DNA of 64,000 bases from Rhodobacter flavimaris (GTDB lineage: Bacteria; Pseudomonadota; Alphaproteobacteria; Rhodobacterales; Rhodobacteraceae). Both the position numbers and the translations under genes were made by a program. Of this stretch, positions 1 through 7,206 are shown piece after piece (position 1 is the first letter of the stretch; every line of letters starts with the position of its first letter). The stretch lies in the NCBI RefSeq assembly GCF_021378075.1, contig NZ_JAJUOS010000003.1, forward strand, positions 186,001-250,000. The letters are read 5' to 3'. The notes under the pieces are model-generated. The model searched no databases. It worked only from the letters and a program-made list of their open reading frames with translations, and was not told the origin of the DNA.

Positions 1-663
1 CCCACGGGCTGGAACGTCATGCTCGACATGGGCGCCGACGTGAAGGCCGAGGCCGCCGACCTGTTGACCTATGGCCTGATGGGCACTTCCTACGCGCGTA
101 ATGCGCTTGGCCTGACCCGCCCGCGCGTCGGCCTGCTCAACGTGGGCACCGAAGAGCATAAGGGCCACGCCGAACTCAAGGCAGCCTACGACATGATGAC
201 CAAGGCGCAGGACGCCGGTCAGTTCGAATTCATCGGCTTTGTTGAGGGCAACGACCTGCCCTCGAACCGCGTTGACGTGATCGTGACCGATGGCTTCACC
301 GGCAATATCGCGCTCAAGACCGGCGAAGGCACCGCCAAACTGGTATCCGAACTGCTGCGCGAAGCGCTGACCGCCTCGCCGCTGGCCAAGCTGGGGGCGC
401 TGCTTGCCATGGGTCCGCTCAAGCGGATGAAGGCTCGCGTGGACCCTCGGCGCGCAAATGGCGGCGTTTTCCTGGGGCTCAACGGCACCGTGGTCAAGTC
501 GCATGGCTCGGCCGACGCGACCGGCGTCGCCGCGGCAATCGAGCTGGCCGCACGCCTTGCCCGCTCGGGCTTCAGCGCGAAACTTGCGGCACGGGTTGCC
601 TCGGCGTCAGTCTCGGGGCAGGATGCGCCCCAAGGCGAGGAAACCAGCGAGAAAGTATCATGA
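1..663 (+). CDS. plsX: Phosphate acyltransferase PlsX (5' end outside window)
   Basis: This is the C-terminal part of PlsX, which makes acyl-phosphate from acyl-ACP for phospholipid synthesis. The frame is open from the first base of the window, so the true start lies upstream. An internal ATG at 19 falls inside the conserved family segment and is not the start. Family signatures seen are DMGAD near the window edge, LLNVGTEEHKG, FVEGND and VDVIVTDGFTGNIALKTGEG. The stop overlaps the fabH start as ATGA, which implies translational coupling. The plsX-fabH-ihfA order is usual in Rhodobacteraceae. The last 30 or so residues are low-complexity and poorly conserved. Confidence 0.95.
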   Translation, partial: PTGWNVMLDMGADVKAEAADLLTYGLMGTSYARNALGLTRPRVGLLNVGTEEHKGHAELKAAYDMMTKAQDAGQFEFIGFVEGNDLPSNRVDVIVTDGFTGNIALKTGEGTAKLVSELLREALTASPLAKLGALLAMGPLKRMKARVDPRRANGGVFLGLNGTVVKSHGSADATGVAAAIELAARLARSGFSAKLAARVASASVSGQDAPQGEETSEKVS

Positions 664-1634
664 AAATCAGAGCCGTGGTCCGGGGCGTTGGGCATTACCT
701 GCCTGAGCGCGTCGTCGAGAATGCCGAGTTCGAGGCCACGCTCGACACGACCGACGACTGGATCCGCGCCCGCACGGGAATCGAGCGCCGCCACTTCGCC
801 GCTGAAGGCGAGACGACCTCGCAGCTGGCTATCAAGGCCGCGCAGGCCGCGCTGATCGACGCGGGCATGGCCGCCGACCAGATCGACGCGATCGTCGTGG
901 CCACCTCGACGCCCGACCTCACCTTCCCCTCGGTCGCCACGATGGTCCAGGCGGGCCTCGGCACGACCAGCGGTTTTGCCTATGACATCCAGGCGGTCTG
1001 CGCGGGCTTCGTGTTCGCCTTGACCAATGCCAATGGCCTCATCGTCTCGGGCCAGGCCGAGCGTGTTCTGGTGATCGGCGCCGAGACTTTCTCGCGCATC
1101 ATGGACTGGGAAGACCGCGGCACCTGCGTGCTTTTCGGCGACGGCGCCGGTGCGCTGATTCTCGAGGCCGCAAACGGCTCGGGCACCAATGAGGACCGCG
1201 GTGTTCTGTCGACCGATCTGCATTCGGATGGCCGGTACCGCGAGCTGCTGTTCGTCGATGGCGGCGTGTCGTCGAATGGCAAGGCCGGGCATCTGCGAAT
1301 GCAGGGCAATGCCGTCTTCAAACATGCCGTCCAGAAGCTGGCGGAAACCGCGCATACCGCGCTTGGCAAGATCGGCATGTCCGGCGAGGACGTGAACTGG
1401 ATCGTGCCGCATCAGGCCAATCTGCGCATCATCTCGGCCACGGCCGAACGTATGCAGGTGCCGATGGAGCGCGTCGTCGTCACCGTTCAGGACCATGGCA
1501 ACACCTCGGCCGCCTCGATTCCCCTCGCGCTTTCGGTCGGCAAGCAACGCGGCCAGATCAAGACCGGCGATATCGTCGTGACCGAGGCAATCGGCGGCGG
1601 GCTGGCCTGGGGCGCGGTCGTGCTGCGCTGGTAA
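660..1634 (+). CDS. fabH: 3-oxoacyl-[ACP] synthase III (FabH)
   Basis: FabH condenses acetyl-CoA with malonyl-ACP to start type II fatty acid synthesis in the cytosol. The 324-residue length is normal for the family. The catalytic triad is visible: Cys114 in AVCAGF, His251 in VPHQANLRI and Asn281 in HGNTSAASIP. The glycine-rich C-terminal motif EAIGGGLAWGAVVLRW is also intact. The start at 660 overlaps the plsX stop by four bases, so the two are probably co-translated. The gap of 105 bases before ihfA holds a candidate IHF site. Confidence 0.97.
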   Translation: MKIRAVVRGVGHYLPERVVENAEFEATLDTTDDWIRARTGIERRHFAAEGETTSQLAIKAAQAALIDAGMAADQIDAIVVATSTPDLTFPSVATMVQAGLGTTSGFAYDIQAVCAGFVFALTNANGLIVSGQAERVLVIGAETFSRIMDWEDRGTCVLFGDGAGALILEAANGSGTNEDRGVLSTDLHSDGRYRELLFVDGGVSSNGKAGHLRMQGNAVFKHAVQKLAETAHTALGKIGMSGEDVNWIVPHQANLRIISATAERMQVPMERVVVTVQDHGNTSAASIPLALSVGKQRGQIKTGDIVVTEAIGGGLAWGAVVLRW

Positions 1635-1671
1635 GCAGAACCGGCTTTCCACACGCTTGAAAAGCGCCTCC

Positions 1672-1684
1672 CAAGTCATTGATA
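1672..1684 (-). promoter_or_regulatory. Candidate IHF binding site upstream of ihfA
   Basis: Read on the minus strand this is TATCAATGACTTG, which fits the IHF consensus WATCAANNNNTTR at every fixed position. It lies 56 to 68 bases upstream of the ihfA start, in the fabH-ihfA gap. A site upstream of an IHF subunit gene suggests autoregulation, as known for E. coli ihfA. The match is seen in the sequence; the function is inferred. Confidence 0.5.
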
Positions 1685-1739
1685 TTGACTCGGGATTTCA
1701 TTGCCCCCATCGTTGTGAAAATCAATCCGGGGGGATGGT

Positions 1740-2042
1740 ATGTCTGAGAAGACCTTGACGCGCATGGATTTGAGCGAAGCGGTGTTCCGCGAGGTCGGAT
1801 TGTCGCGCAATGAATCCGCGCAGCTTGTCGAAAGCGTTCTGCAACATCTCTCGGATGCGCTGGTGCGCGGCGAGACGGTGAAGATCTCGTCCTTCGGCAC
1901 GTTCTCGGTGCGCGAGAAGTCGTCTCGCATGGGCCGCAACCCCAAGACCGGCGAGGAAGTGCCGATCTCGCCGCGGCGCGTGCTGTCCTTCCGCCCCTCG
2001 CATCTGATGAAGGATCGCGTGGCCGCCGGCAACGCGAACTGA
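1740..2042 (+). CDS. ihfA: Integration host factor subunit alpha
   Basis: This encodes the alpha subunit of IHF, a sequence-specific DNA-bending nucleoid protein that works as a heterodimer with IhfB. The 100-residue length fits. The N-terminal start [17 protein letters not shown] and the DNA-binding arm region [20 protein letters not shown] are diagnostic; the alpha-type arm separates it from HU. The start has a G-rich ribosome-binding site (GGGGGG just upstream). Another ATG five bases earlier is out of frame. It follows fabH and precedes a MerR regulator, the usual Rhodobacteraceae order. A perfect IHF consensus lies in its own upstream region. Confidence 0.96.
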   Translation: MSEKTLTRMDLSEAVFREVGLSRNESAQLVESVLQHLSDALVRGETVKISSFGTFSVREKSSRMGRNPKTGEEVPISPRRVLSFRPSHLMKDRVAAGNAN

Positions 2043-2048
2043 GGCGCT

Positions 2049-2063
2049 GCCCCGTTTCGGGGC
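2049..2063. terminator. Hairpin between ihfA and the MerR gene
   Basis: GCCCCG-TTT-CGGGGC is a perfect six-pair stem with a three-base loop, starting seven bases after the ihfA stop. There is no clear U-tract after it (GCTAAGAG follows), so it is more likely a stabilising or attenuating stem than a strong terminator. The MerR gene starts 32 bases downstream. Confidence 0.35.
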
Positions 2064-2095
2064 GCTAAGAGCAGGCGAACAAGAAAGGCGGCGCG

Positions 2096-2812
2096 ATGGC
2101 GAAATCAGCCGATGCCTTCCGCACGATCTCCGAGGTCTCGACGATTCTCGATACGCCGACGCATGTGCTGCGGTTCTGGGAGAGTCGCTTTGCGCAGATC
2201 AAGCCGGTGAAGCGCGCCGGTGGTCGGCGCTACTACCGCCCCGAGGATGTTTTGCTCCTAGGTGGGATCAAGCGCCTGCTGCATGAAGATGGCATGGCCA
2301 TTCGCGGCGTGCAGAAGCTGCTTAAGGACGAGGGCGTGCGTCACGTCATGTCGCTTGCTACGGTCGATCTGAGCGCGGAGGCCGAAGAGGAGACCGAGGC
2401 TGAAGCAGCGCCCGAGGTCTGGCCCGCCTCGCCCGAGCCGGAGCCCGAGGTCCCGGCCGCGCACTTCCCCCCCGACCCGCAAGATGCGGCCCCCGCAGCG
2501 CCGCCCCCGAAGGCCGCCTGGCGTCAGGCCTCGTTCTTTGACGAACCGGCGCAAGAGGCGCCCATGGCGCTTGATGTCGAGCCCGAAGCGGTTTCGAGCG
2601 CCGAGATCGTCGATCTTGCCACCGCACGCGGGGAACCGATTCCCCCCGCCCTCCCAGAGGCTGAGCCTGCACCGCCGATCTCGCTGCGTCTGCGCGCGCT
2701 GTCTGGCGCAACACTGAGCGAGGCGGAGAAAGCCACGCTCGGGGCCGCGAAATCGCGACTGGTTGCCCTGCGCAGCCGGCTGGCAGCGGCGGCGCCCGGC
2801 CGGGCCGAATAA
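2096..2812 (+). CDS. MerR family transcriptional regulator
   Basis: A winged-helix MerR DNA-binding domain fills residues 5 to 75, with the typical [10 protein letters not shown] and [11 protein letters not shown] wing sequence. The remaining 160 residues are rich in Glu, Pro and Ala, with no recognisable effector-binding domain. The end (from about 195) may form a helix or coiled coil ([20 protein letters not shown]). No metal-binding Cys pattern is seen, so it is not a classic metal sensor. This ihfA-linked MerR of unknown target is widespread in alphaproteobacteria. It has a ribosome-binding site (AAGAAAGGCGGCG) upstream. Its targets cannot be told from sequence. Confidence 0.85.
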   Translation: MAKSADAFRTISEVSTILDTPTHVLRFWESRFAQIKPVKRAGGRRYYRPEDVLLLGGIKRLLHEDGMAIRGVQKLLKDEGVRHVMSLATVDLSAEAEEETEAEAAPEVWPASPEPEPEVPAAHFPPDPQDAAPAAPPPKAAWRQASFFDEPAQEAPMALDVEPEAVSSAEIVDLATARGEPIPPALPEAEPAPPISLRLRALSGATLSEAEKATLGAAKSRLVALRSRLAAAAPGRAE

Positions 2813-2894
2813 TGCCAGCCTTGCCGCTTTCCCCTGCCCGGCTACGCGCCGACATCCCGCGCGCAGAGCGTTGCGGAAAAATGCGTTTTGCCGC

Positions 2895-2924
2895 TTGCGC
2901 CCGCCGCCCGGATGCCTCTATATG
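2895..2924 (+). promoter_or_regulatory. Candidate sigma-70 promoter of tRNA-Pro
   Basis: A -35 element TTGCGC (2895-2900), an 18-base spacer and a -10 element TATATG (2919-2924) end eight bases before the mature tRNA, the expected layout for a tRNA gene with a short leader. No other better-spaced pair is visible between the MerR stop and the tRNA. Confidence 0.5.
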
Positions 2925-2932
2925 CGCCTCGT

Positions 2933-3010
2933 CGGGCCGTGGCGCAGCCTGGTTAGCGCGTCCGTCTGGGGGGCGGAAGGTCGAGAGTTCGAATCTCTCC
3001 GGCCCGACCA
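2933..3010 (+). tRNA. tRNA-Pro (anticodon GGG), CCA encoded
   Basis: A full cloverleaf can be drawn. The acceptor arms are CGGGCCG and CGGCCCG, perfectly paired. The D-stem is GCGC/GCGC. The anticodon stem TCCGT/GCGGA carries loop CTGGGGG, giving anticodon GGG. The T-stem GAGAG/CTCTC carries loop TTCGAAT. Discriminator A is followed by an encoded CCA at 3008-3010. It decodes proline CCC/CCU codons. Confidence 0.96.
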
Positions 3011-3018
3011 TCTCGAAC

Positions 3019-3049
3019 AACGCCCATCCCGTTCTGCGGGGTGGGCGTT
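3019..3049 (+). terminator. Strong hairpin after tRNA-Pro
   Basis: A 13-pair stem (one G-U pair) joins 3019-3031 to 3037-3049 with a TTCTG loop, nine bases after the CCA end. The following sequence (CGCATATCC) has no U-tract. It may be an RNA-processing or weak termination signal. It ends only 22 bases before the dCTP deaminase start codon, leaving little room for a separate promoter. Confidence 0.6.
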
Positions 3050-3071
3050 CGCATATCCGGGGGAACGAGAC

Positions 3072-4151
3072 ATGACCCAAGGCGTTCTGACCGACAGCGC
3101 CATCCGCGCGATGATCGAGCGCGGCGAGATCAGCGTAACGATCCCCGTCCTGCCCGAGCAAATCCAGCCCGCGAGCCTCGACCTGCGGCTTGGCCAGGTA
3201 GCCTATCGCATCCGCGCCTCGTTCCTGGCCGGGCGCAATCAGCGCGTGGACACCAAGCTTGCCGAGTTCGAGATGCACCGCATGGACCTGTCCAACGGCG
3301 CCGTGCTTGAGAAGGGCTGCGTCTATCTGGTGCCGCTGATGGAGGGGCTTGCCCTGCCCGCCGGTCTGACTGCCGTCGCGAATGCCAAAAGCTCGACCGG
3401 GCGGCTTGACCTGCTGACCCGCGTCATCACCGATGGCGGCACGGAATTCGACCGAATCCCCGAAGGTTACACCGGCCCGCTTTACGCCGAGATCTGCCCG
3501 CGCTCGTTCTCGGTGCTGGTGCGGCCGGGAATGCGGCTCAACCAGATTCGCTTCCGCGCGGGTCAGGCGATGCTGAGCGATGCCGAGCTGAAAATCCTGC
3601 ACACGGCCGAGCCGCTGGTCTCGGGCGAGGCAGTGATCGACCACGGGCTTGGTTTCTCGGTCGACTTGCTACCCTCGGAAGGCGATCTGGTCGGCTATCG
3701 CGCGAAGCCGCATACCGGGGTGATCGACCTCGACCGGATCGCGCATTACCCGGCCTCGGAATTCTGGGAGGAGCTGCGCACCCGCGAGGGGCGGATCATC
3801 CTCGACCCGGGCGCGTTCTATATCCTCGTGTCGCGCGAGGCGGTGACGATCCCACCCGATTTCGCCGCCGAGATGGCGCCCTACCTTGCAATGGTGGGCG
3901 AGTTCCGGGTGCATTACGCGGGCTTCTTCGACCCCGGTTTCGGCCATGGCACGGCTGGCGGTGCGGGATCGCGTGGGGTGTTGGAAGTGCGCTGCCACGA
4001 GGCGCCCTTCGTGCTTGAGCACGGGCAGGTCGTCGGGCGCCTGGTCTATGAGCGCATGGCCGAGCGACCCGAGCGGCTTTACGGCACCGGCATCGCGTCG
4101 AACTATCAGGGCCAGGGCCTCAAGCTCGCCAAGCATTTCCGCGCGGGCTGA
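3072..4151 (+). CDS. dcd: 2'-Deoxycytidine 5'-triphosphate deaminase, long two-domain type
   Basis: Predicted to deaminate dCTP to dUTP for thymidylate synthesis. The 359-residue protein is nearly twice the E. coli Dcd length and belongs to the long alphaproteobacterial form. The N-terminal half has IQPASLDLRLG (about 28-38) and AKSSTGRLDLLTRVITDGG. The C-terminal half, from about 195, looks like a second dUTPase-type fold, with ILDPGAFYILVSREAVTIP. The frame is open further upstream across the tRNA, but the ATG at 3072 is the first that clears the tRNA hairpin and it starts at the family position. The exact roles of the two halves are not known to me. Confidence 0.9.
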   Translation: MTQGVLTDSAIRAMIERGEISVTIPVLPEQIQPASLDLRLGQVAYRIRASFLAGRNQRVDTKLAEFEMHRMDLSNGAVLEKGCVYLVPLMEGLALPAGLTAVANAKSSTGRLDLLTRVITDGGTEFDRIPEGYTGPLYAEICPRSFSVLVRPGMRLNQIRFRAGQAMLSDAELKILHTAEPLVSGEAVIDHGLGFSVDLLPSEGDLVGYRAKPHTGVIDLDRIAHYPASEFWEELRTREGRIILDPGAFYILVSREAVTIPPDFAAEMAPYLAMVGEFRVHYAGFFDPGFGHGTAGGAGSRGVLEVRCHEAPFVLEHGQVVGRLVYERMAERPERLYGTGIASNYQGQGLKLAKHFRAG

Positions 4152-4213
4152 GGGGACCAGCCCCCTCGCGCGTTCCGCGCTCACCCCCGGGATATTTGGG
4201 CAAAGCCGAAAGG
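4151..4213 (+). repeat. Structured intergenic repeat, copy A
   Basis: Directly after the dcd stop come AGGGG-accag-CCCCCT, then GCGCG-TTC-CGCGC, then CACCCCCGGGATATTTGGGC. The same order of two hairpins and a CCCC-GAGGTATTT-type tail recurs at 37471-37558 and, inverted, at 61929-61996. It may also terminate dcd transcription. It ends about 25 bases before the next gene. Confidence 0.6.
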
Positions 4214-4237
4214 GGCTTGTCTTCGTCAGGAGGCCCG

Positions 4238-4606
4238 ATGCGTGTCATCGAGGATATCATCAGCGATCGCGGGTCGAAATATGCCGTATCCGGAGCGCCT
4301 TGCGGATCCGAGGAAGAGGCGAAGGCGCTGATCCGGGAGCTGAAGAAGTCCAAGAAGTTCGCCAAGGCGACGCATAACACCTGGGGAATGATCGGTGCCG
4401 AGGGGCCCGTGAAAAATGACGATGGCGAGAGCGGCGCCGGGGCGATCACTTTGCGGATGCTCGAGCGCGCCGGGTTGCGAGACCATCTGATCGTCGTCAC
4501 GCGCTGGTATGGCGGCAAGCATCTGGGCGGCGACCGCTTCCGCCATGTGCAGGATGCGGTGCGGATCTATCTGGCGGATTTGGGCCTTAGCGCAGGCGGC
4601 GGGTGA
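4238..4606 (+). CDS. IMPACT/YigZ family protein
   Basis: A 122-residue protein with the UPF0029/IMPACT N-terminal fold. The segment THNTWGMIGAEG followed by NDDGESGAGAITLRMLER and VTRWYGGKHLGGDRFRHV matches the family's conserved core (usual form RYFGGIKLG). Family members bind RNA or modulate translation, but their biochemical role in bacteria is not settled. The start was chosen because AGGAGG lies six bases before the ATG at 4238; the longer frame has no such site. It is shorter than E. coli YigZ (about 205 residues) because it lacks the C-terminal domain. Its 3' end overlaps the convergent gene by 20 bases. Confidence 0.8.
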   Translation: MRVIEDIISDRGSKYAVSGAPCGSEEEAKALIRELKKSKKFAKATHNTWGMIGAEGPVKNDDGESGAGAITLRMLERAGLRDHLIVVTRWYGGKHLGGDRFRHVQDAVRIYLADLGLSAGGG

Positions 4607-4784
4607 TGCGGGCCGCTCGGCGGGCCTGCGTGACGGCCTTGCGGGCGGTGCGGGCCTGCGCGCGCTCGGCCTTGGTCATTTCGGCCGGGGGTTTGCCGCG
4701 GCCGACCAGAAGGTTGATGACAAGCTCGGTCAGGGGCCGGAACAGAATCCGGAATACCATGCCAATCAGCCGGTCCAGGTTCAT
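4587..4784 (-). CDS. Small basic hypothetical protein after scpB
   Basis: A 65-residue frame with a hydrophobic N-terminal half (LIGMVFRILFRPLTELVINLLVG) and a strongly basic C-terminal half ending in RRAARITRRLR. It begins five bases after the scpB stop, with a GAGAG site just upstream of the ATG at 4784. A TTG nine bases earlier is a possible alternative start. The first half could be a single membrane or membrane-surface helix. I recognise no family and would not assign a function. Similar short frames seem to follow scpB in related genomes (from memory). Its end overlaps the convergent IMPACT gene. Confidence 0.6.
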   Translation of the reverse strand: MNLDRLIGMVFRILFRPLTELVINLLVGRGKPPAEMTKAERAQARTARKAVTQARRAARITRRLR

Positions 4785-4789
4785 TTCTC

Positions 4790-5419
4790 TCAATCCTCGA
4801 ACAGTTCGCTCTGGCCGGTAAGTTCTTCGTCGTCCTCGTCGCCCCCTGCCCCCGGCAAGGCACGGTTGTCGAGCAACCCGGCCGCGCGCAGTTCCTTGAG
4901 TCCCGGCAGATCGCGTGCGGATTCGAGCCCGAATTCATCGAGGAACTGCTGCGTGACGACGAAGGTGACCGGGCGGCCCGGGGTCATGCGGCGGCGGCCA
5001 AAGCGGATCCATTCCATCTCGAGCAGCTGGTCGATGGTGCCCCGGCTGACCGCGACGCCGCGTATCTCTTCGATTTCGGCGCGGGTGACGGGCTGGTGAT
5101 AAGCGACGATGGCCAGTGTCTCGATGGCCGCGCGCGAGAGCTTGCGCTGCTCGACCGTTTCCTTCTGCATCAGGAAGGCGAGATCCGGCGCGGTGCGGAT
5201 CGCCCAGGCGTCCCCCACTTTGACCACGCGCACCCCGCGCCCCTCGTAGCGTTTGCGCAGATAGACCAGCGCCTCGGCCGGGTCGGAGCCATGCGGCATC
5301 CGTTCTTCCATCTCGCGCAGCGTCACGGGTTCGATCGAGGCAAAGAGGATCGCCTCAACCATGCGTTCCTGCTCGGCCAGCGGGGGGGCGTCGAAAAGGG
5401 ATTTTTCGGTGTCAGTCAT
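4790..5419 (-). CDS. scpB: Segregation and condensation protein B
   Basis: ScpB is the winged-helix partner of ScpA and the SMC ATPase in the condensin-like complex that compacts and separates chromosomes. The 209-residue protein has the tandem winged-helix signature: VEAILFASIEPVTLREM near residue 20, LSRAAIETLAIVAYHQPVTRAEIE in the middle, then RGVAVSRGTIDQLLE and GRPVTFVVTQQFLDEFGL. The C-terminal tail is acidic. The start at 5419 overlaps the scpA end by eight bases; the longer upstream frame is an scpA shadow. Confidence 0.95.
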   Translation of the reverse strand: MTDTEKSLFDAPPLAEQERMVEAILFASIEPVTLREMEERMPHGSDPAEALVYLRKRYEGRGVRVVKVGDAWAIRTAPDLAFLMQKETVEQRKLSRAAIETLAIVAYHQPVTRAEIEEIRGVAVSRGTIDQLLEMEWIRFGRRRMTPGRPVTFVVTQQFLDEFGLESARDLPGLKELRAAGLLDNRALPGAGGDEDDEELTGQSELFED

Positions 5420-6212
5420 TGCGGTTCCGGGGTTGCGCGGCGCGGATCGAGATCGGCGCGAAGGTCTCGGATTGGCGGATTTCGATCTGGCCCTGCTTGG
5501 CCAGTTCGAGCGAGGCGGCGAAGGTCGCGGCGGTGGCGGTGCGGCGACGCTTGGGGTCGAGGCCCCAGCCCTCGGGCAGGTAGCTGACCAGATCGGTCCA
5601 TTCCATGGCAAAGCCGACAAGCCCGCGCATCCGGTCAAGTGCCTGTTCCATCGTGAAGACGTCTTTGCGATCAAAGGCATAAGGGCGGAATTCATCGCGC
5701 GTGCGGATCCGGGCATAGGCCTGCATCAGATCAAGAAGCGAGGCGGAATACTGCACCTTGCGCACCCGCTCGATCTCTTCCGAGACCCCGCGCGCGAAGA
5801 AATCACGCCCCAAACGGTCACGCGCCATCAGCTTGGCGGCGGCATCGCGCATGGCGGCGAGGCGTTCGAGCTGGAAGGCCAGGTGAGCCGCCAGATCCTC
5901 GGCCGAGGGGCCATCCGCCCCCGGCTCGGGCGGCAAGAGAAGCTTGGATTTCAGAAAGGCGAGCCAAGCCGCCATCACCAGGTAATCGGCGGCCAGTTCG
6001 ATCCGCAGCGCCTTGGCACGCTCCACGAACAGCAGGTATTGCTCGGCCAGTTGCAGCACCGAGATCTTGCGCAGATCCACCTTTTGCGTGCGCGACAGCG
6101 ACAGAAGCAGGTCGAGCGGGCCCTCGAAGCCGTCCACATCAACGATCAGCGCCTCGGCCTGAAGCCGCTCGCTGACGCTCATCGCTTCGAAAAGGTGGCT
6201 TTCCTCAGACAT
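5412..6212 (-). CDS. scpA: Segregation and condensation protein A (kleisin)
   Basis: ScpA is the kleisin subunit bridging SMC heads. The 266-residue frame shows the family N-terminus FEGPLDLLLSLSRTQKVDL and YLVMAAWLAFLKSKLLLP, and a C-terminal winged-helix segment with TAATFAASLELAKQGQIEI. The start at 6212 (MSEESHLFEAM) was chosen because it overlaps the nagZ stop by eight bases and matches the family; the longer frame adds a shadow of nagZ. The nagZ-scpA-scpB order is typical of alphaproteobacteria. Confidence 0.95.
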   Translation of the reverse strand: MSEESHLFEAMSVSERLQAEALIVDVDGFEGPLDLLLSLSRTQKVDLRKISVLQLAEQYLLFVERAKALRIELAADYLVMAAWLAFLKSKLLLPPEPGADGPSAEDLAAHLAFQLERLAAMRDAAAKLMARDRLGRDFFARGVSEEIERVRKVQYSASLLDLMQAYARIRTRDEFRPYAFDRKDVFTMEQALDRMRGLVGFAMEWTDLVSYLPEGWGLDPKRRRTATAATFAASLELAKQGQIEIRQSETFAPISIRAAQPRNRND

Positions 6213-7206
6213 CCGCCCCATCGCCCAACAAAGCCACAAGTTCGGCTTCGAGCGCGGCGATGTCAACGGGGTCAGGCGCGTGGCGGCGCGCAAGTGCCGC
6301 ATCTGCGCGGGCGGCCGCTGCGGGGGTCAGCAGGCCTGCAGCCTCGGCGACCTCTTCCATCGGCGCCATGTCGCCCTTGCAATAGAGCACCACATCGCAC
6401 CCCGCCGCGATCGAGGCCGCGGCGCGTGCGCCCTTGCTGCCCGAAAGCGCCTCCATCCCGATATCGTCGGTCATCAGGAGGCCGTCAAAACCGATCTGCT
6501 CGCGGATCAGCGCGATCATCTTGCGGCTTTGTGTGGCGGGGACGTCGTCATAGGCGGTAAAGCGGATATGCGCGGTCATCCCCATCGGCAGATCGCGCAG
6601 CGCCCGGAACGGCGCGAAGTCGGTTTGCGCCAGATCGGCGGGATCGGCCTCGACCACGGGCAGGTCCAGATGGCTGTCGGCCTCGGCGCGGCCATGCCCT
6701 GGCATATGCTTGAGGATCGGCAACACGCCGCCCGCCAGAAAGCCCTCGGCCGTGGCGCGCGCATTCGTGATCACGGTGGCGGCGTCGGCGCCAAGGCAGC
6801 GGTTTTGCAAGAAGGGATGGGTGCGCGGCCCCGCGATATCGCAGGTGGGCGCGCAGTTGGCATCAATGCCAATCGAGCGCAGTTCATCTGCCTGAATGCG
6901 CGCGCGGAGCCAGAAGCTGCGCGGCACATCACTCGCGGCGCGGGCCTGATCGAGCGGCGGCAGCCACTCGCGCCAATGCGGCGCGCGCAGGCGCTGGACG
7001 CGGCCGCCCTCCTGGTCGATCAGGATCGGGGCGGCGCGGCCAACGGCCTCGCGCAGAGATGAGCAAAGCCGCACAACCTGTTGCGGCGTTTCAATATTTC
7101 GCGAGAAAAGGATGAAGCCCCATGGGTCCGATGCGCGAAAGAACGCGGCCTCTGACGGCGAAAGGGTCAGCCCTTCGCAGCCGAAAATCGTTGCGCCTGC
7201 GGGCAT
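6205..7206 (-). CDS. nagZ: Beta-N-acetylhexosaminidase NagZ
   Basis: A cytosolic glycoside hydrolase family 3 enzyme that removes GlcNAc from anhydro-muropeptides in cell-wall recycling. The 333 residues include the signature KHMPGHG at 166-172, the Asp-Ser-His catalytic dyad region at 177-179 and the nucleophile segment LLMTDDIGM near 243-251. No signal peptide is evident, which fits a cytosolic role. The ATG overlaps the upstream SPOR gene stop as TAATG. Confidence 0.95.
   Translation of the reverse strand: MPAGATIFGCEGLTLSPSEAAFFRASDPWGFILFSRNIETPQQVVRLCSSLREAVGRAAPILIDQEGGRVQRLRAPHWREWLPPLDQARAASDVPRSFWLRARIQADELRSIGIDANCAPTCDIAGPRTHPFLQNRCLGADAATVITNARATAEGFLAGGVLPILKHMPGHGRAEADSHLDLPVVEADPADLAQTDFAPFRALRDLPMGMTAHIRFTAYDDVPATQSRKMIALIREQIGFDGLLMTDDIGMEALSGSKGARAAASIAAGCDVVLYCKGDMAPMEEVAEAAGLLTPAAAARADAALARRHAPDPVDIAALEAELVALLGDGADV

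Noticed and set aside
219..1679. 486-residue open frame on the minus strand opposite plsX-fabH
   Set aside because: It lies fully across two well-supported genes, has low-complexity composition (His, Arg, Asp, Gly) and no known motif. It is a high-GC antisense shadow.
2763..3071. N-terminal extension of dcd running across the tRNA gene
   Set aside because: The extra codons read through tRNA-Pro and its hairpin and have no similarity to the family; the ATG at 3072 is the normal start.
4587..4793. TatA call for the small gene after scpB
   Set aside because: tatA sits after scpB in some relatives, but this protein lacks the TatA N-terminal pattern and amphipathic helix; it is left unnamed.
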